64,000 nucleotides of DNA, from the NCBI RefSeq assembly GCF_028746185.1, contig NZ_JAQIVH010000003.1, forward strand, positions 310,001-374,000, written 5' to 3'. Position numbers and translations under genes: made by a program. Under the pieces are notes generated by a model that made no database searches, was not told the origin of the DNA, and saw only the letters and a program-made list of their open reading frames with translations. Positions 22,880 to 32,474 of the stretch are shown here, piece by piece (position 1 is the first letter of the stretch; every line of letters begins with the position of its first letter). This DNA comes from Paenibacillus_E qinlingensis. GTDB lineage: Bacteria > Bacillota > Bacilli > Paenibacillales > NBRC-103111.

Positions 22880-23711
22880 CCAACGGGGCATACTTCGAAA
22901 CCTGCCTATTTATACAGCGCTTTCCCTTATATCACTCGTTATCTTGTTTCCATTCCTGTGGATGATCACGACTTCACTTAAGGATCCGACTAAAATATTT
23001 CTGTTTCCGCCGCAATGGATTCCTGATCCTATTTCTTGGTCCAATTTTAAACAGGTTTTCGTTAAACAGCCTGAGTTTCCTCTTTACTTCTTCAATAGCG
23101 CTTATATAGCCATCGTGGTTACCATAGCGACTTGCTTGTTTGCGGCACTGGCTGGGTATGCGTTTGGCAAGATGAATTTTCGTTTCAAGAATATCATCTT
23201 CCTCATCCTGTTGACCGGCATGATGATTCCGACGGAAGTAACGGCAATTCCGATGTTCGTGTGGATGTCTAAGCTGCATCTGACCGACACACACTTCCCG
23301 TTAATTGTTCCTTCCGTATTAGGTGCAGGCGGCATATTCGGCGTATTTTTACTTCGCCAATTTTTCATCATGGTACCTGATGAGCTGGAGGAAGCGGCGA
23401 AAATTGATGGCTGCACACCATGGACAACATTCTGGCGTATCATGCTGCCGCTTTCTACGCCGGCGTTATCCACGCTCGCTATTTTTACATTTCTTCACAG
23501 CTGGGATAACTATTTCGATCCATTGATCTACATTAGCGATAATAAATTATTTACTTTACCTGTTGGACTCAAGTTATTTACGGATACGGCAGGGACAGAT
23601 TGGCACTTATTGATGGCAGCCTCCGTAATGGCGACTGTTCCCCTATTGCTTGTGTTCTTTATCGCCCAGAAGCGATTTATCGAAGGTGTAGCTTTGACTG
23701 GTTTGAAATAA
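22869..23711 (+). CDS. Sugar ABC transporter permease (MalG-like)
   Basis: 280 residues with six predicted membrane segments. The EAA loop EEAAKIDGCTPWTTFWRIML and the typical end FIEGVALTGLK identify it as the MalG-type partner of the preceding permease. Overlapping start (11 bp) indicates translational coupling. The secreted SLH-anchored protein gene begins 39 bp after its stop codon, so import and extracellular processing of the same carbohydrate are probably co-expressed. Confidence 0.95.
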   Translation: MNNNQRGILRNLPIYTALSLISLVILFPFLWMITTSLKDPTKIFLFPPQWIPDPISWSNFKQVFVKQPEFPLYFFNSAYIAIVVTIATCLFAALAGYAFGKMNFRFKNIIFLILLTGMMIPTEVTAIPMFVWMSKLHLTDTHFPLIVPSVLGAGGIFGVFLLRQFFIMVPDELEEAAKIDGCTPWTTFWRIMLPLSTPALSTLAIFTFLHSWDNYFDPLIYISDNKLFTLPVGLKLFTDTAGTDWHLLMAASVMATVPLLLVFFIAQKRFIEGVALTGLK

Positions 23712-23750
23712 GTAGAGAAGACAATCTACCATTAAAAAGGAGCAAGACTG

Positions 23751-26700
23751 ATGCTAAAAAAAGCGATAGCCAGTTTGATATGTTTTATCATGGTGCTGAG
23801 CATTGTAGTCGTTGTTAAACCTAAACCTGCGTCCGCTTTAGCGGGTTTTCCAATTTTCAAATATCAGGGGCAGGTCTTGGATCCACTGAAATTAAAGTAT
23901 AATCCTACAGACGAGATTATATTTCCACAGGTTATTAACGCGAGGGAACATATCGCGAATCCGTTAGGCAATTATTATTTGTACTATGCTCCTCACGATG
24001 CGCCAGGAGGAATTAATCTGGCTTATTCCGATTCTTTGGACGGTCCCTGGACGGAATACGAGGCTAACCCGTTAATCGCCAATGTTTGGTCTCCTCATTA
24101 CAGTGTGTCACATGTGTCCTCACCGTATATGATATGGAACGATGCAGCTCAGAAATTTTACATGTACTACCATGGGGAAAATACGACGACAAGGGTTGCC
24201 TCAACCTTAGACGGCATCAACTTTACGTATGAACAAAAAGCACTTGGCACTAGTGATTTTGTTGGCTTAATGGAAACCTCCTATGCCAAAGTGTTCAAGT
24301 ATACGATTCCCTCCAAAAATAATACTTACATCATGCTGCTGATGGGGAATACCACAGCGAATAAAAGAAATATATATCTAGCATGGTCAAATGATGGTCT
24401 CAGCTGGACAACCCAAAAGAATCCATTGATTACCTCCAATGCATCTGAAGGAACAAACCTGTCCGGTCCTACTTATTTTCCATGGAATGGAAAGCATTAT
24501 GTAGCTTACCATGCGTCTTCGGGCAATGTGCATATCACCGAGGTTGGTGCTAATTTTGACCTGGAGAACCATCTGGGCATACTGCATGACTCTGATGATG
24601 TGATTGACCGGGGACGAACGGCCTCGGCTAACTTTGTATATGACGGTGAAGATTTATACATGTTCTATGAGCAGGGCGACCGATTAGGCGGTGTGCTGGC
24701 CTATGCCAAGATGGATCCGAATGCAGTTGAGCCTATTGACGAGATACCCCCACTGCCGCCAGGCCCATTCAAATCTTTTAACGACGATATGAATAAGTAT
24801 TCACGAGGCTGGTCCAAATTGGTCAATGGGCCTGGTTCCGTAACGCAAGATAGCGGGAATGTGAAAATTATAGACTCGAGCACCGCTTTTTCAACCTTTT
24901 TACTAAAAACCGATTTCACGCCTTTGGTGGGAGCCTTCACCGTAGAGTATAGAGCTAAGGTAAATACGGCAAACACCTTAAATGAATTTACAATCCGAAG
25001 CGGTAATTATCAGATCGGACTTTATTTAAAGTATGGCACACAAGGTACGGCGCAGAATAAAGCTAGCAGCCCAGTCAAGACTGCTACTTTGGATACAACC
25101 GTGTATCACGATTACAGAGTCGTTGTTCACGCTAATTATACGTATGACTTATACATTGACGGTCAACTGGCCTGGGCTGGAGCAGCTAGTTTAGGTACCG
25201 GCGGAAATGTGATGAAAATTGGTGGAGACACGTCTCCTATCGCTGATATTACATTGGACCATGTCAAAATGGGCAGTGGTGAAATCATTCCAGGAACAGC
25301 GGTTATTAATACGGTATCACCAGTTGACGTGAATACGTATGTCAACGTTGCTCCAACATTGCCTTCAACTGTGTCTGTTACGTATAGTGACGAGTCGGTT
25401 GAAACGCTGCCGGTTACGTGGGACAGCCTATCACCTGTTCAATATGCGGCAGAAGGTACCTTTACTATACAAGGAACTGTAGCGGGGACAGCCATACGAG
25501 CGGAGGCGCATATCACTGTAGGAGCTAGTCCGGCTGCTATCGTCAGCTTCGAGCCCAAGTTGGTTACGACCGCTGTAGGAGCAGCGCCAGTATTGCCTTC
25601 ACATGTGACTGCTGTGTACGACGATCAGTCGCAAAAATCACACCCTGTCATCTGGGATACTGTGGCACCATCGCAATATGCGCAGGCAGGAAGCTTTGTT
25701 GTGTATGGTTCAGTAGAGGGGACAGATGTGAGAGCGGAGGCTCAAGTCACTGTCAATCCTAACCCGGCGATTGTTAGTATCAATCCGATTGGCGTGTTAA
25801 CAAGTAAAGGTATAGCGCCAGTGCTTCCTACCGTAGTAACAGCCGTGTATGATGATCAATCGACTTCATCGCAGTCCGTTACATGGGATCTCGTGGATGC
25901 TTCTCAGTATGCTGCGGCAGGTTCGTTTGTGGTCCAAGGAGATGTTGCAGGCACAAGCATTCGCGCAGTAGCGAATATTACGGTAACGGAAATTCCAGCT
26001 GTTATTCTATCGATTGAGCCTGTAGCCGTAAGCACGACAACAGGGGTAGCGCCGATATTACCGACGGTTGTAACAGCCGTATATGATAATCAGCTAACCT
26101 CCCAGCTTCAGGTTGTTTGGGACAACATCGCTCCAACGCTTTATGCCCAAGCAGGTACCTTTGCCGTTCATGGATCAGTAGCCGGAACTGCGCTGCAAGC
26201 GACTGCGAATGTAACAGTGACAGCTAGTCCTAACCATGGAGAGGACCCGGATGATACGACGGACGATACGTCTAACGGATCGGGCAGCGGCGGCGGTGTC
26301 ATCACTGTACCTGTTAAAGAAGAGCCCAAGGATCCGAATACATCCACAGTAATAATTCAAGATCTAGACATGGTTAAAGCCATTGAGGGAGCTGTTAACG
26401 GAACGATAAGCTTAAGTGTTTCAGCAGAGTCGACAACGAAGAAGCTTGTCATACAAGTTCCTGTTGCGTTGCTGAACAAAGCGGATGCGAACCAAGTGAA
26501 ACAGATTGCATTCCATGCAGGCGACTCTAAGGTCATCCTACCTCTTCAAGCATTGAAGCAACAGGTGGGGACTGATGCGAAGAATATTCAGGTTGTCGTA
26601 ACGAACGTTGAACAAGGAGCACTTTCCGAGCAGGTAAGACAATCCATTGGGAGCGGCAGTGTATTCCAATTTGACTTGCAAGTGGATGGAAAGTCGACGA

Positions 26701-27449
26701 AGAACTTGAGTACCGAGGGTGTCCGCATAGCCGTCAACTATACGCTGAAACCAGGAGAATCTCCAGAGAAAGTCATCGTAAGCTATGTGAACGCATCAGG
26801 GAAGTTAGAGGTAGTTGTGAACGGGGCTTACAATACAGCTACAGGACAAGTGGAGTTCACTACTGCAGAGCTTGGCAACTATGCTGTATTCTACAAGGAT
26901 GTTACCTTCCAAGACATCAGTGATGTATCTTGGGCGCAAGCAAGTATTGACGCTTTGGCAGCGAGAGAAATAATCCGTGGCGTGAGTGAAGCGAGTTTTG
27001 CACCGAATAGCCCGGTTACAAGAGCAGAATTCGTGACACTGCTGATGAGAGCCTTCGGCTTCGATCAAGAACAAGCTACGTCAAACACCTTCTCAGACAT
27101 TGATCAGAAAGATTGGTACTATAGCTCAACTGCGATAGCTAGGCAGCTTGGTATCATAAGTGGCCGAGAAGACGGAAGCTTTGGTGCAGGGGATGAGATA
27201 TCTAGACAAGATATGGCGGTTATGGCTTATCGCACTTTACTGGCGCTAAAAGCAAGCATCCAGACGAATGCTGGCTCCAAGGAATTTAACGATGCGGCTG
27301 ACATCTCGGATTATGCGGCAGAAGCAGTCAGCACCATGCAAAAAGCAGGTATCCTTGAAGGAAGCGACGGCAGCTTTATGCCAAGCGACAGCACGACAAG
27401 AGCGCAAGCGGCTGTAATCATATACCGTTTATTGAATAAGTTAAAATAA
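23751..27449 (+). CDS. S-layer-anchored beta-propeller glycosidase-like protein with Big_4 and SLH domains
   Basis: 1232 residues. Signal peptide 1-30. Residues ~30-330 look like a five-bladed beta-propeller of the GH43/GH117-like group (YYLYYAPHDAPGGINLAYSD, KFYMYYHGENTTTRVASTLD), though the catalytic acids cannot be assigned with confidence. Residues ~340-510 resemble a LamG/concanavalin-like sugar-binding module. Four bacterial Ig-like Big_4 repeats lie at about 516-591, 594-667, 670-743 and 747-822. An acidic/Gly-Ser linker and an unassigned beta-rich domain follow (to ~1045). Three SLH motifs occupy 1053-1104, 1110-1165 and 1177-1232 and should bind pyruvylated secondary wall polymer. 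Last gene of the two-component/ABC locus; strong terminator follows. Substrate unknown. Confidence 0.9.
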   Translation: MLKKAIASLICFIMVLSIVVVVKPKPASALAGFPIFKYQGQVLDPLKLKYNPTDEIIFPQVINAREHIANPLGNYYLYYAPHDAPGGINLAYSDSLDGPWTEYEANPLIANVWSPHYSVSHVSSPYMIWNDAAQKFYMYYHGENTTTRVASTLDGINFTYEQKALGTSDFVGLMETSYAKVFKYTIPSKNNTYIMLLMGNTTANKRNIYLAWSNDGLSWTTQKNPLITSNASEGTNLSGPTYFPWNGKHYVAYHASSGNVHITEVGANFDLENHLGILHDSDDVIDRGRTASANFVYDGEDLYMFYEQGDRLGGVLAYAKMDPNAVEPIDEIPPLPPGPFKSFNDDMNKYSRGWSKLVNGPGSVTQDSGNVKIIDSSTAFSTFLLKTDFTPLVGAFTVEYRAKVNTANTLNEFTIRSGNYQIGLYLKYGTQGTAQNKASSPVKTATLDTTVYHDYRVVVHANYTYDLYIDGQLAWAGAASLGTGGNVMKIGGDTSPIADITLDHVKMGSGEIIPGTAVINTVSPVDVNTYVNVAPTLPSTVSVTYSDESVETLPVTWDSLSPVQYAAEGTFTIQGTVAGTAIRAEAHITVGASPAAIVSFEPKLVTTAVGAAPVLPSHVTAVYDDQSQKSHPVIWDTVAPSQYAQAGSFVVYGSVEGTDVRAEAQVTVNPNPAIVSINPIGVLTSKGIAPVLPTVVTAVYDDQSTSSQSVTWDLVDASQYAAAGSFVVQGDVAGTSIRAVANITVTEIPAVILSIEPVAVSTTTGVAPILPTVVTAVYDNQLTSQLQVVWDNIAPTLYAQAGTFAVHGSVAGTALQATANVTVTASPNHGEDPDDTTDDTSNGSGSGGGVITVPVKEEPKDPNTSTVIIQDLDMVKAIEGAVNGTISLSVSAESTTKKLVIQVPVALLNKADANQVKQIAFHAGDSKVILPLQALKQQVGTDAKNIQVVVTNVEQGALSEQVRQSIGSGSVFQFDLQVDGKSTKNLSTEGVRIAVNYTLKPGESPEKVIVSYVNASGKLEVVVNGAYNTATGQVEFTTAELGNYAVFYKDVTFQDISDVSWAQASIDALAAREIIRGVSEASFAPNSPVTRAEFVTLLMRAFGFDQEQATSNTFSDIDQKDWYYSSTAIARQLGIISGREDGSFGAGDEISRQDMAVMAYRTLLALKASIQTNAGSKEFNDAADISDYAAEAVSTMQKAGILEGSDGSFMPSDSTTRAQAAVIIYRLLNKLK

Positions 27450-27467
27450 TAGAACGATCGACAACTA

Positions 27468-27521
27468 AAAAGGACTGCCGCCAAAGCTTCGAATTCACGA
27501 ACCTTGGCGGCAGTCCTTTAT
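27468..27521. terminator. Strong bidirectional terminator
   Basis: AAGGACTGCCGCCAA pairs perfectly with TTGGCGGCAGTCCTT. It serves the SLH-protein gene and the convergent dehydrogenase gene. Confidence 0.92.
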
Positions 27522-27523
27522 TG

Positions 27524-28483
27524 CTATCCGATCACATTCACCGGCAGACCCTCTACAAAACTCCGCGCATTACTGCTCGCAACGGCCATCAACCTAGCTC
27601 TCGCTTCTTTCGTTGCCCATGCGATATGCGGGGTAATAATCACGTTCTGCGCATGCAGCAAGGGATTATCCGTCTTTGGCGGTTCAACCGTCAGCACGTC
27701 AAGCCCCGCACCAGCGAGGCGGCCTTCGTTCAAAGCTTGCGCCACATCCGCTTCGTTAAGCAATCCACCTCTGGCTGTATTAATCAGAATGGCCGACGGT
27801 TTCATCCTAGCAATCCGTTCTGCATTGATCAGCTCATTCGTAGCTGGGGTCAGCGGACAATGCAAGCTTACAACATCAGCACGCTGCAGCAACTCCTCCA
27901 GCGATACCCATTCTATGCCTTCCACCGGTTGTGGCACACTTCGTCCGCTATTTGTCGCAATGACCTTCATGCCCATCGCCCCAGCAATGAGCGCCGTTTG
28001 TTTGCCAATTTGGCCAAGACCGATCAGTCCCATCGTTTGGCCACTTAGCTCAACAAGAGGGGAGACACTGTAGCTGAAATTAATCGATCCAGCCCAATCT
28101 CCTTGAAGCACACTGTCACTATGGCGCTGCACCCGATGGCAGAATTCTAATAGGAGTGCAAAAACCAACTGAGCAACCGAATGCGTACTATATGCGGGCA
28201 CATTAGTAACAATAACCCCCTGAGCCTTCGCGGCTTGGATATCCACAATATTGTAGCCAGTCGCCAAAACACCGACATATCTTAGTTTAGGCAGTTGTCT
28301 CAGAGTGCCAGCGGAGAGAGGCGTTTTGTTCGTTAACACGATGTCAGCATGTACGGCGCGTTCTACAATCTCGGACTCAGATGTACGTTCATAGACCGTC
28401 AACTCGCCTAACGCTTGGAAACCACTCCAGTCCAGATCGCCTGGATTTAACGTATAGCCATCAAGTACAACAATGTTCATCAC
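27524..28483 (-). CDS. D-2-hydroxyacid dehydrogenase (glycerate dehydrogenase-like)
   Basis: 319 residues, cytoplasmic NAD-dependent enzyme. The Rossmann motif is GLIGLGQIGKQTA. Catalytic residues of the family are visible: Arg in LINTARGGLLNE, Glu in GLDVLTVEPP and His in ITPHIAWATKEAR. The substrate-domain start (VVLDGYTLNPGDLDWSGFQ) is like hydroxypyruvate/glycerate dehydrogenases (HprA type). Substrate not proven. It stops three bases from a shared terminator and is followed on the same strand order by the RluA-type gene upstream; the two are 39 bp apart. Confidence 0.92.
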   Translation of the reverse strand: MMNIVVLDGYTLNPGDLDWSGFQALGELTVYERTSESEIVERAVHADIVLTNKTPLSAGTLRQLPKLRYVGVLATGYNIVDIQAAKAQGVIVTNVPAYSTHSVAQLVFALLLEFCHRVQRHSDSVLQGDWAGSINFSYSVSPLVELSGQTMGLIGLGQIGKQTALIAGAMGMKVIATNSGRSVPQPVEGIEWVSLEELLQRADVVSLHCPLTPATNELINAERIARMKPSAILINTARGGLLNEADVAQALNEGRLAGAGLDVLTVEPPKTDNPLLHAQNVIITPHIAWATKEARARLMAVASSNARSFVEGLPVNVIG

Positions 28484-28522
28484 TTTGCTCCTTTTGTTGG
28501 TTTACCCAATCCTTTACAAACT

Positions 28523-29533
28523 TTACTTCTTAACACCAGGCTCTTTAAAAGGGTTCAAAAACACCTTCGGAATATGCGTCTCAAAACGCATTAACGTGCC
28601 TGTCGTCGGGTGCAAAAAGGCGAGCACACGCGCATGCAGACCCAGTCGATTGATCTCTTTTGATTTGGATCCGTACTTTTTATCCCCAGCAACGGGGTGC
28701 CCGATATCCTGCATATGAACGCGGATCTGGTTTTTGCGGCCGGTCTCCAAATTCACCTCAAGCAGAGAGAAGCTCTTGTTCGCTTGCAGCGTTTTGTAAT
28801 GCGTGACCGCATGCTGTCCGTCGTTCGGATACGGTGTGGAGAACATTTTGAGCGATTTGGCGTGCTCCTTGAGCCAGGAAGAAATCGTTCCTTCAGGCTT
28901 ACGCACCATGCCTTCCACTAGAGCAACATATGTCCGCTCCTTGACACTCTCTTGCCATGTGTTCTGTAGGTGCTGCTGTGCCTGTTCGTTTTTGGCAAAC
29001 ATCATCACACCTGATGTGTCCCGATCTAGGCGATGAACGACAAAAATCCGTGCCTTCGGGTCATGATTCCGCACATGCGCCGTAAGTTGGCGATAGGCCG
29101 TAATTTGATTTTCCTGCGTATCCGTTGCAATGGATAGAAGGCCAGCATCCTTTTGAATGACAATAACATCGTGATCTTCATGTAAAATCGTCATCCCGGC
29201 TAGCGGGATATCTTCCACAACTTTGTCTTTGTTGATCGTGACTATCATTTCCGGTTGCAAAGGGTGATTATAAGCCGTTACTGCTTTGCCATTCACGGCG
29301 ACTTGTCCACGAGCGAGGATAGCTTTAACCGCATTTCGCCCTAGACTTGATAGCTTTTCCAACAAAAAGGGCAGAAGCTCAGTAGGTTCCTTCACTGTAT
29401 ACTGGCGAGTGCTCGACTCCTGACCACCTTTAGCAGTACCTGCTTGTGTTGATTGGATTTGTGCTTTATTCGTTCCAAATTTCGGTTTATGGCTGGGGCT
29501 TCCTTTTGGACGTGAACCTTGTTTCTTTTGCAT
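28523..29533 (-). CDS. RluA family pseudouridine synthase
   Basis: 336 residues. A ~60-residue basic, polar N-terminal extension (KKQGSRPKGSPSHKPKFGT) precedes an S4 RNA-binding domain (LLPFLLEKLSSLGRNAVKAI) and the RluA catalytic domain. The active-site aspartate is in HRLDRDTSGVMMF. LETGRKNQIRVHMQDIGHPV is the second family block. It would isomerise uridines in rRNA or tRNA; the exact position cannot be read. First gene before the dehydrogenase on the same strand. Confidence 0.94.
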   Translation of the reverse strand: MQKKQGSRPKGSPSHKPKFGTNKAQIQSTQAGTAKGGQESSTRQYTVKEPTELLPFLLEKLSSLGRNAVKAILARGQVAVNGKAVTAYNHPLQPEMIVTINKDKVVEDIPLAGMTILHEDHDVIVIQKDAGLLSIATDTQENQITAYRQLTAHVRNHDPKARIFVVHRLDRDTSGVMMFAKNEQAQQHLQNTWQESVKERTYVALVEGMVRKPEGTISSWLKEHAKSLKMFSTPYPNDGQHAVTHYKTLQANKSFSLLEVNLETGRKNQIRVHMQDIGHPVAGDKKYGSKSKEINRLGLHARVLAFLHPTTGTLMRFETHIPKVFLNPFKEPGVKK

Positions 29534-29623
29534 ATTAAAAATTCCTCCTAGTACGATGGCTTACCTTCCGGTCAGATCATTCGACCTCCAATATACCACG
29601 TTCATAAAAGCAAATGAAATGAT

Positions 29624-30649
29624 CTACAGCTTCTGAATCGTACTCCCCGTGAAAAAATCCCCCTGCAGCCGCACATGCTCAAAAGGTAAATGCGGATTCG
29701 CAATCCGCCATAGCATGCGATCGGCTGCGCGATAACCGGTCTCACGAATCGGCAGCTGAGGGCGAGAACAGAGCGGCAGCGTATCGCTTTGCTCATTCAA
29801 CAGCGCAACCAGCGAGCACTGCTGTGGCACGTTCACGCCTAATCGACGAAGTGTATGGTACACAGGCGCAGCTTCCTCATCGATGCCGCAAATCACAGCC
29901 GTTGGCTGACGCAGCTCATATTTCTGCTGGAAATCCTGCAACCACCCCTCCGACCCATCTCGCTCTATCGCGTGTTCACTAGGATCCACCATCACACCAG
30001 CCTCTTTCATCGCTTCGGTGAAAGCCTGCCACCGGATAACGAATCCGCGTTGATCCTTCGTATCACCTACATAAAGAATGTTCCTGTGGCCCATTCGAAC
30101 TAACCTTCGCACCGCCTGATAAACCGCCTCGTACACATCCCAAATTACACTATCGACCTTGGACTCCGGCGGCGGAAAATTCAACAAAATCCGCGGGAGC
30201 TGCACCTCTAACAGTTTTTGCTCCAAGAGATCCCAATTCATCCGCGGTGCGATAAACACCCCCTCCGCATATAACAAACCTTCGTCCTCAGCCCAGTCTT
30301 CAAATTGTGATGGCTTTAATTTAGGCGGAATGAGAAGTGGTTGTACCGTGTGGCCAAACTCCATGAAACGTTCATGCAAGCCTTGCAGCAGCAAGCGGTT
30401 GAAGTTCAAAGATTGTTTATTCTGGACGAGCACGAACCTGCGCTGCACGACGGGATATGGTGAAATGAGATCTTGCTGAAGTGTTTGTTTCTGATCTTTG
30501 GTCATGTAGCCAAGCTCGCGCGCGAGCTTGAAGACTTCACTTCGTGTCTGCTCTGACATACCAGGCAGTCCGCGCAGCGCCTTGGACACCGTTTGTATCG
30601 TTAAACCGAGCTGAGCGGCTAAATCGTGGAGTGTAATTCTTTTTCGCAT
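29624..30649 (-). CDS. LacI family transcriptional regulator
   Basis: 341 residues. N-terminal helix-turn-helix and hinge: TLHDLAAQLGLTIQTVSKAL, followed by RGLPGMSEQTRSEVFKLARE. The remainder is a periplasmic-binding-like effector domain (VAYQAVRRLVRMGHRNILYV; FTEAMKEAGV; RETGYRAADRMLWRI). The effector is probably a sugar or sugar acid. It diverges from the FAD oxidoreductase gene, with repeated TTTAAACTA elements between them; it may control that gene and itself. Confidence 0.92.
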   Translation of the reverse strand: MRKRITLHDLAAQLGLTIQTVSKALRGLPGMSEQTRSEVFKLARELGYMTKDQKQTLQQDLISPYPVVQRRFVLVQNKQSLNFNRLLLQGLHERFMEFGHTVQPLLIPPKLKPSQFEDWAEDEGLLYAEGVFIAPRMNWDLLEQKLLEVQLPRILLNFPPPESKVDSVIWDVYEAVYQAVRRLVRMGHRNILYVGDTKDQRGFVIRWQAFTEAMKEAGVMVDPSEHAIERDGSEGWLQDFQQKYELRQPTAVICGIDEEAAPVYHTLRRLGVNVPQQCSLVALLNEQSDTLPLCSRPQLPIRETGYRAADRMLWRIANPHLPFEHVRLQGDFFTGSTIQKL

Positions 30650-30689
30650 ACGTCTGAGATGCCCCTTTTCTGACTGCCTTCTGTACCTC

Positions 30690-30736
30690 TAATTTTAAAC
30701 TAAAGTTAAACTAAAAAGAAGGTTAATTTTAAACTA
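30690..30736. promoter_or_regulatory. Repeated TTTAAACTA elements, candidate LacI-type operator
   Basis: TAATTTTAAACTA (30690-30702), TAAAGTTAAACTA (30701-30713) and TTAATTTTAAACTA (30723-30736) repeat in one orientation. The first two together read TTTAAACTAAAGTTAAA, an imperfect palindrome. The site lies between the divergent regulator and oxidoreductase genes. Confidence 0.5.
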
Positions 30737-30807
30737 CACTAAGAGAGAAGCAAGCAACTGAGAGACAAGTAAACTTACCAACAATGAAGCTAAGGGAGCG
30801 AAATCAG

Positions 30808-32151
30808 ATGATCAAACAGATAGAAGCAGATGTGGTAGTAGTAGGTGGAGGTCCAGCGGGTGTCAATGCGGCGATTGCAGCAGGGAGAAGTGGGGCCAAA
30901 ACCGTTTTGATCGAGAAATACGGCTTTATTGGCGGCATGTCGACGGCAGCGCTTGTGTATCCTTGGATGACGTTTCATACAACAGATGGCAAACAAGTCA
31001 TTGCGGGGCTCGCGCAAGAAATTATTGACCGCCTTATGGCGATGAACGCATCCCCGGGACATCTTCGGGATACCGTTGGGTTCGTGAATACGATCACACC
31101 TTATCACCCTGAAATATACAAAGTTCTTGCTGTCGATATGCTCAAAGAAGCGGGTGTTAAGCTGCTTTTCCATAGTTTTGTCGATCATGTGGAGACCGTG
31201 GACAATCGCATTCAATCCGTTCAGTTGACATCCAAATCCGGCCGAATTGATGTAAGAGGCAAAGTATTCATCGACACAACAGGTGATGCTGATCTCGCGT
31301 ATCTGTCTGGTGCGCCATGCCTCAAAGGGCGTGATGGGGATAAAGCCACACAGCCAATGACGATGAAATTCAGAATGCGCGGTGTGAATTTGCCTGCAGT
31401 GAAACAATACATGATTGACCATCCAGACGAGTTTTATAAAAAGACGCCTTTCTCCGAGCTCGCTGATCTCCCTCTTTCTGGAGTACTCGGCTATTTTAAA
31501 CACTGGAAGGAAGCGAACCTTCCGATTAATCGTGATCAAGTACTGTTCTTCACAGGTCCTGAGGATGACGAAGTACTGGTCAATACTACGCGTGTGCAGG
31601 GGCTGGATGGCACCAATGTGGAGGATTTGACAGAGGCCGAGGAGCTTGGGCGCAAACAGGTGTTGATGGTTGCTGAATTTATGCGCAATAACTTGCCAGG
31701 CTTCGAAAAAGCCTCCATCTCCAACGTTGGCGCGCAAATTGGTATCCGTGAAACGCGCCGGATCGATGGCCAGTATGCGCTGCAAGTGGAGGATGTCGTG
31801 CAGGGGCGTCATTTTGATGACGTTATCGCACGCAGCGGCTATCCGATCGACATCCACGATCCGTCTGGCAAAGGCGTAACGGCAGCTTGGGTCGAAGGGG
31901 ACGGTGCCTACGACATCCCGTACCGCTGCCTGCTGCCGCAAAAAATCGAAAACCTGCTCACCGCAGGTCGCTGCATCTCGACTACGCATGAAGCGCTCGC
32001 AACGACGCGCCTCACGCCTAGCTGCATGGCTACGGGCCAAGCTGCAGGCTCCGCTGCTGGACTCGCTGTGAAGCACGGCGTGCTGCCAGCTGAGATTAAC
32101 GTCGCCGAGCTGCAAGCCGTCCTCGAGAAGGACGGAGCTTTGTTGAAGTAA
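30808..32151 (+). CDS. FAD-dependent oxidoreductase (GIDA/FAD_oxidored type)
   Basis: 447 residues. N-terminal FAD motif VVVVGGGPAGVNAAIAAGRS with the second glycine-rich segment IEKYGFIGGMSTAALVYPW. VFIDTTGDADLAYLSGAP and the end LLTAGRCISTTHEALATTRL plus MATGQAAGSAAGLAVKHG are the family's C-terminal blocks. Related enzymes often sit in carbohydrate-use loci; substrate is unknown. AAGGGAG (30792-30798) favours ATG 30808 over the upstream ATG 30784. Divergent LacI gene suggests control by a sugar-like effector. A 441-codon antisense frame lies over it and is considered a shadow. Confidence 0.9.
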   Translation: MIKQIEADVVVVGGGPAGVNAAIAAGRSGAKTVLIEKYGFIGGMSTAALVYPWMTFHTTDGKQVIAGLAQEIIDRLMAMNASPGHLRDTVGFVNTITPYHPEIYKVLAVDMLKEAGVKLLFHSFVDHVETVDNRIQSVQLTSKSGRIDVRGKVFIDTTGDADLAYLSGAPCLKGRDGDKATQPMTMKFRMRGVNLPAVKQYMIDHPDEFYKKTPFSELADLPLSGVLGYFKHWKEANLPINRDQVLFFTGPEDDEVLVNTTRVQGLDGTNVEDLTEAEELGRKQVLMVAEFMRNNLPGFEKASISNVGAQIGIRETRRIDGQYALQVEDVVQGRHFDDVIARSGYPIDIHDPSGKGVTAAWVEGDGAYDIPYRCLLPQKIENLLTAGRCISTTHEALATTRLTPSCMATGQAAGSAAGLAVKHGVLPAEINVAELQAVLEKDGALLK

Positions 32152-32474
32152 GCATTGCTTGCGTGCTTTGACGCTCTAGCCCGTTCAAATTAGCATGAAA
32201 ACATACAGTTAAACTCCTGCATTTTTGCCACATAATCATATTATATGGAAAACCTCCAGCTATTTTTCGGGTTCCTAGCGCTTTTGCGTAAAATCCCCGA
32301 AATTAACGGGAGTTTTTCCATTTATTTTCCATTCTCAAGCGAGAAATGTGAATTTAGCTGTAGATTTTCCAGTTAATCCAGTGTCAGGACGGTACGGAGG
32401 TTGGGCACTCGCATACACCCACGCAAATCAGGGAACACTAGCACGTACATATCCAACGTGAGAGGTGGTTTCCT
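32152..32474. other. Intergenic region holding copy C of the four-box element
   Basis: Between the FAD oxidoreductase gene and a short plus-strand gene. No frame of interest; the four-box element covers 32190-32376. Confidence 0.6.
32190..32376. repeat. Four-box dispersed element, copy C
   Basis: Boxes at 32190-32211 (-), 32241-32262 (-), 32304-32325 (+) and 32354-32376 (-). The first is the most diverged (TTAGCATGAAAACATACAG). The last reads TTAGCTGTAGATTTTCCAGT. Centre steps are 51, 63 and 50 bp, matching copies A and B. Confidence 0.7.

Noticed and set aside
27504..28073. 189-codon plus-strand frame opposite the D-2-hydroxyacid dehydrogenase
   Set aside because: Antisense shadow of a conserved enzyme; begins in the bidirectional terminator.
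30790..32115. 441-codon minus-strand open frame opposite the FAD oxidoreductase gene
   Set aside because: It mirrors a well-conserved flavoprotein frame, has no ribosome binding site or recognisable domain, and its length follows from the codon bias of the real gene.
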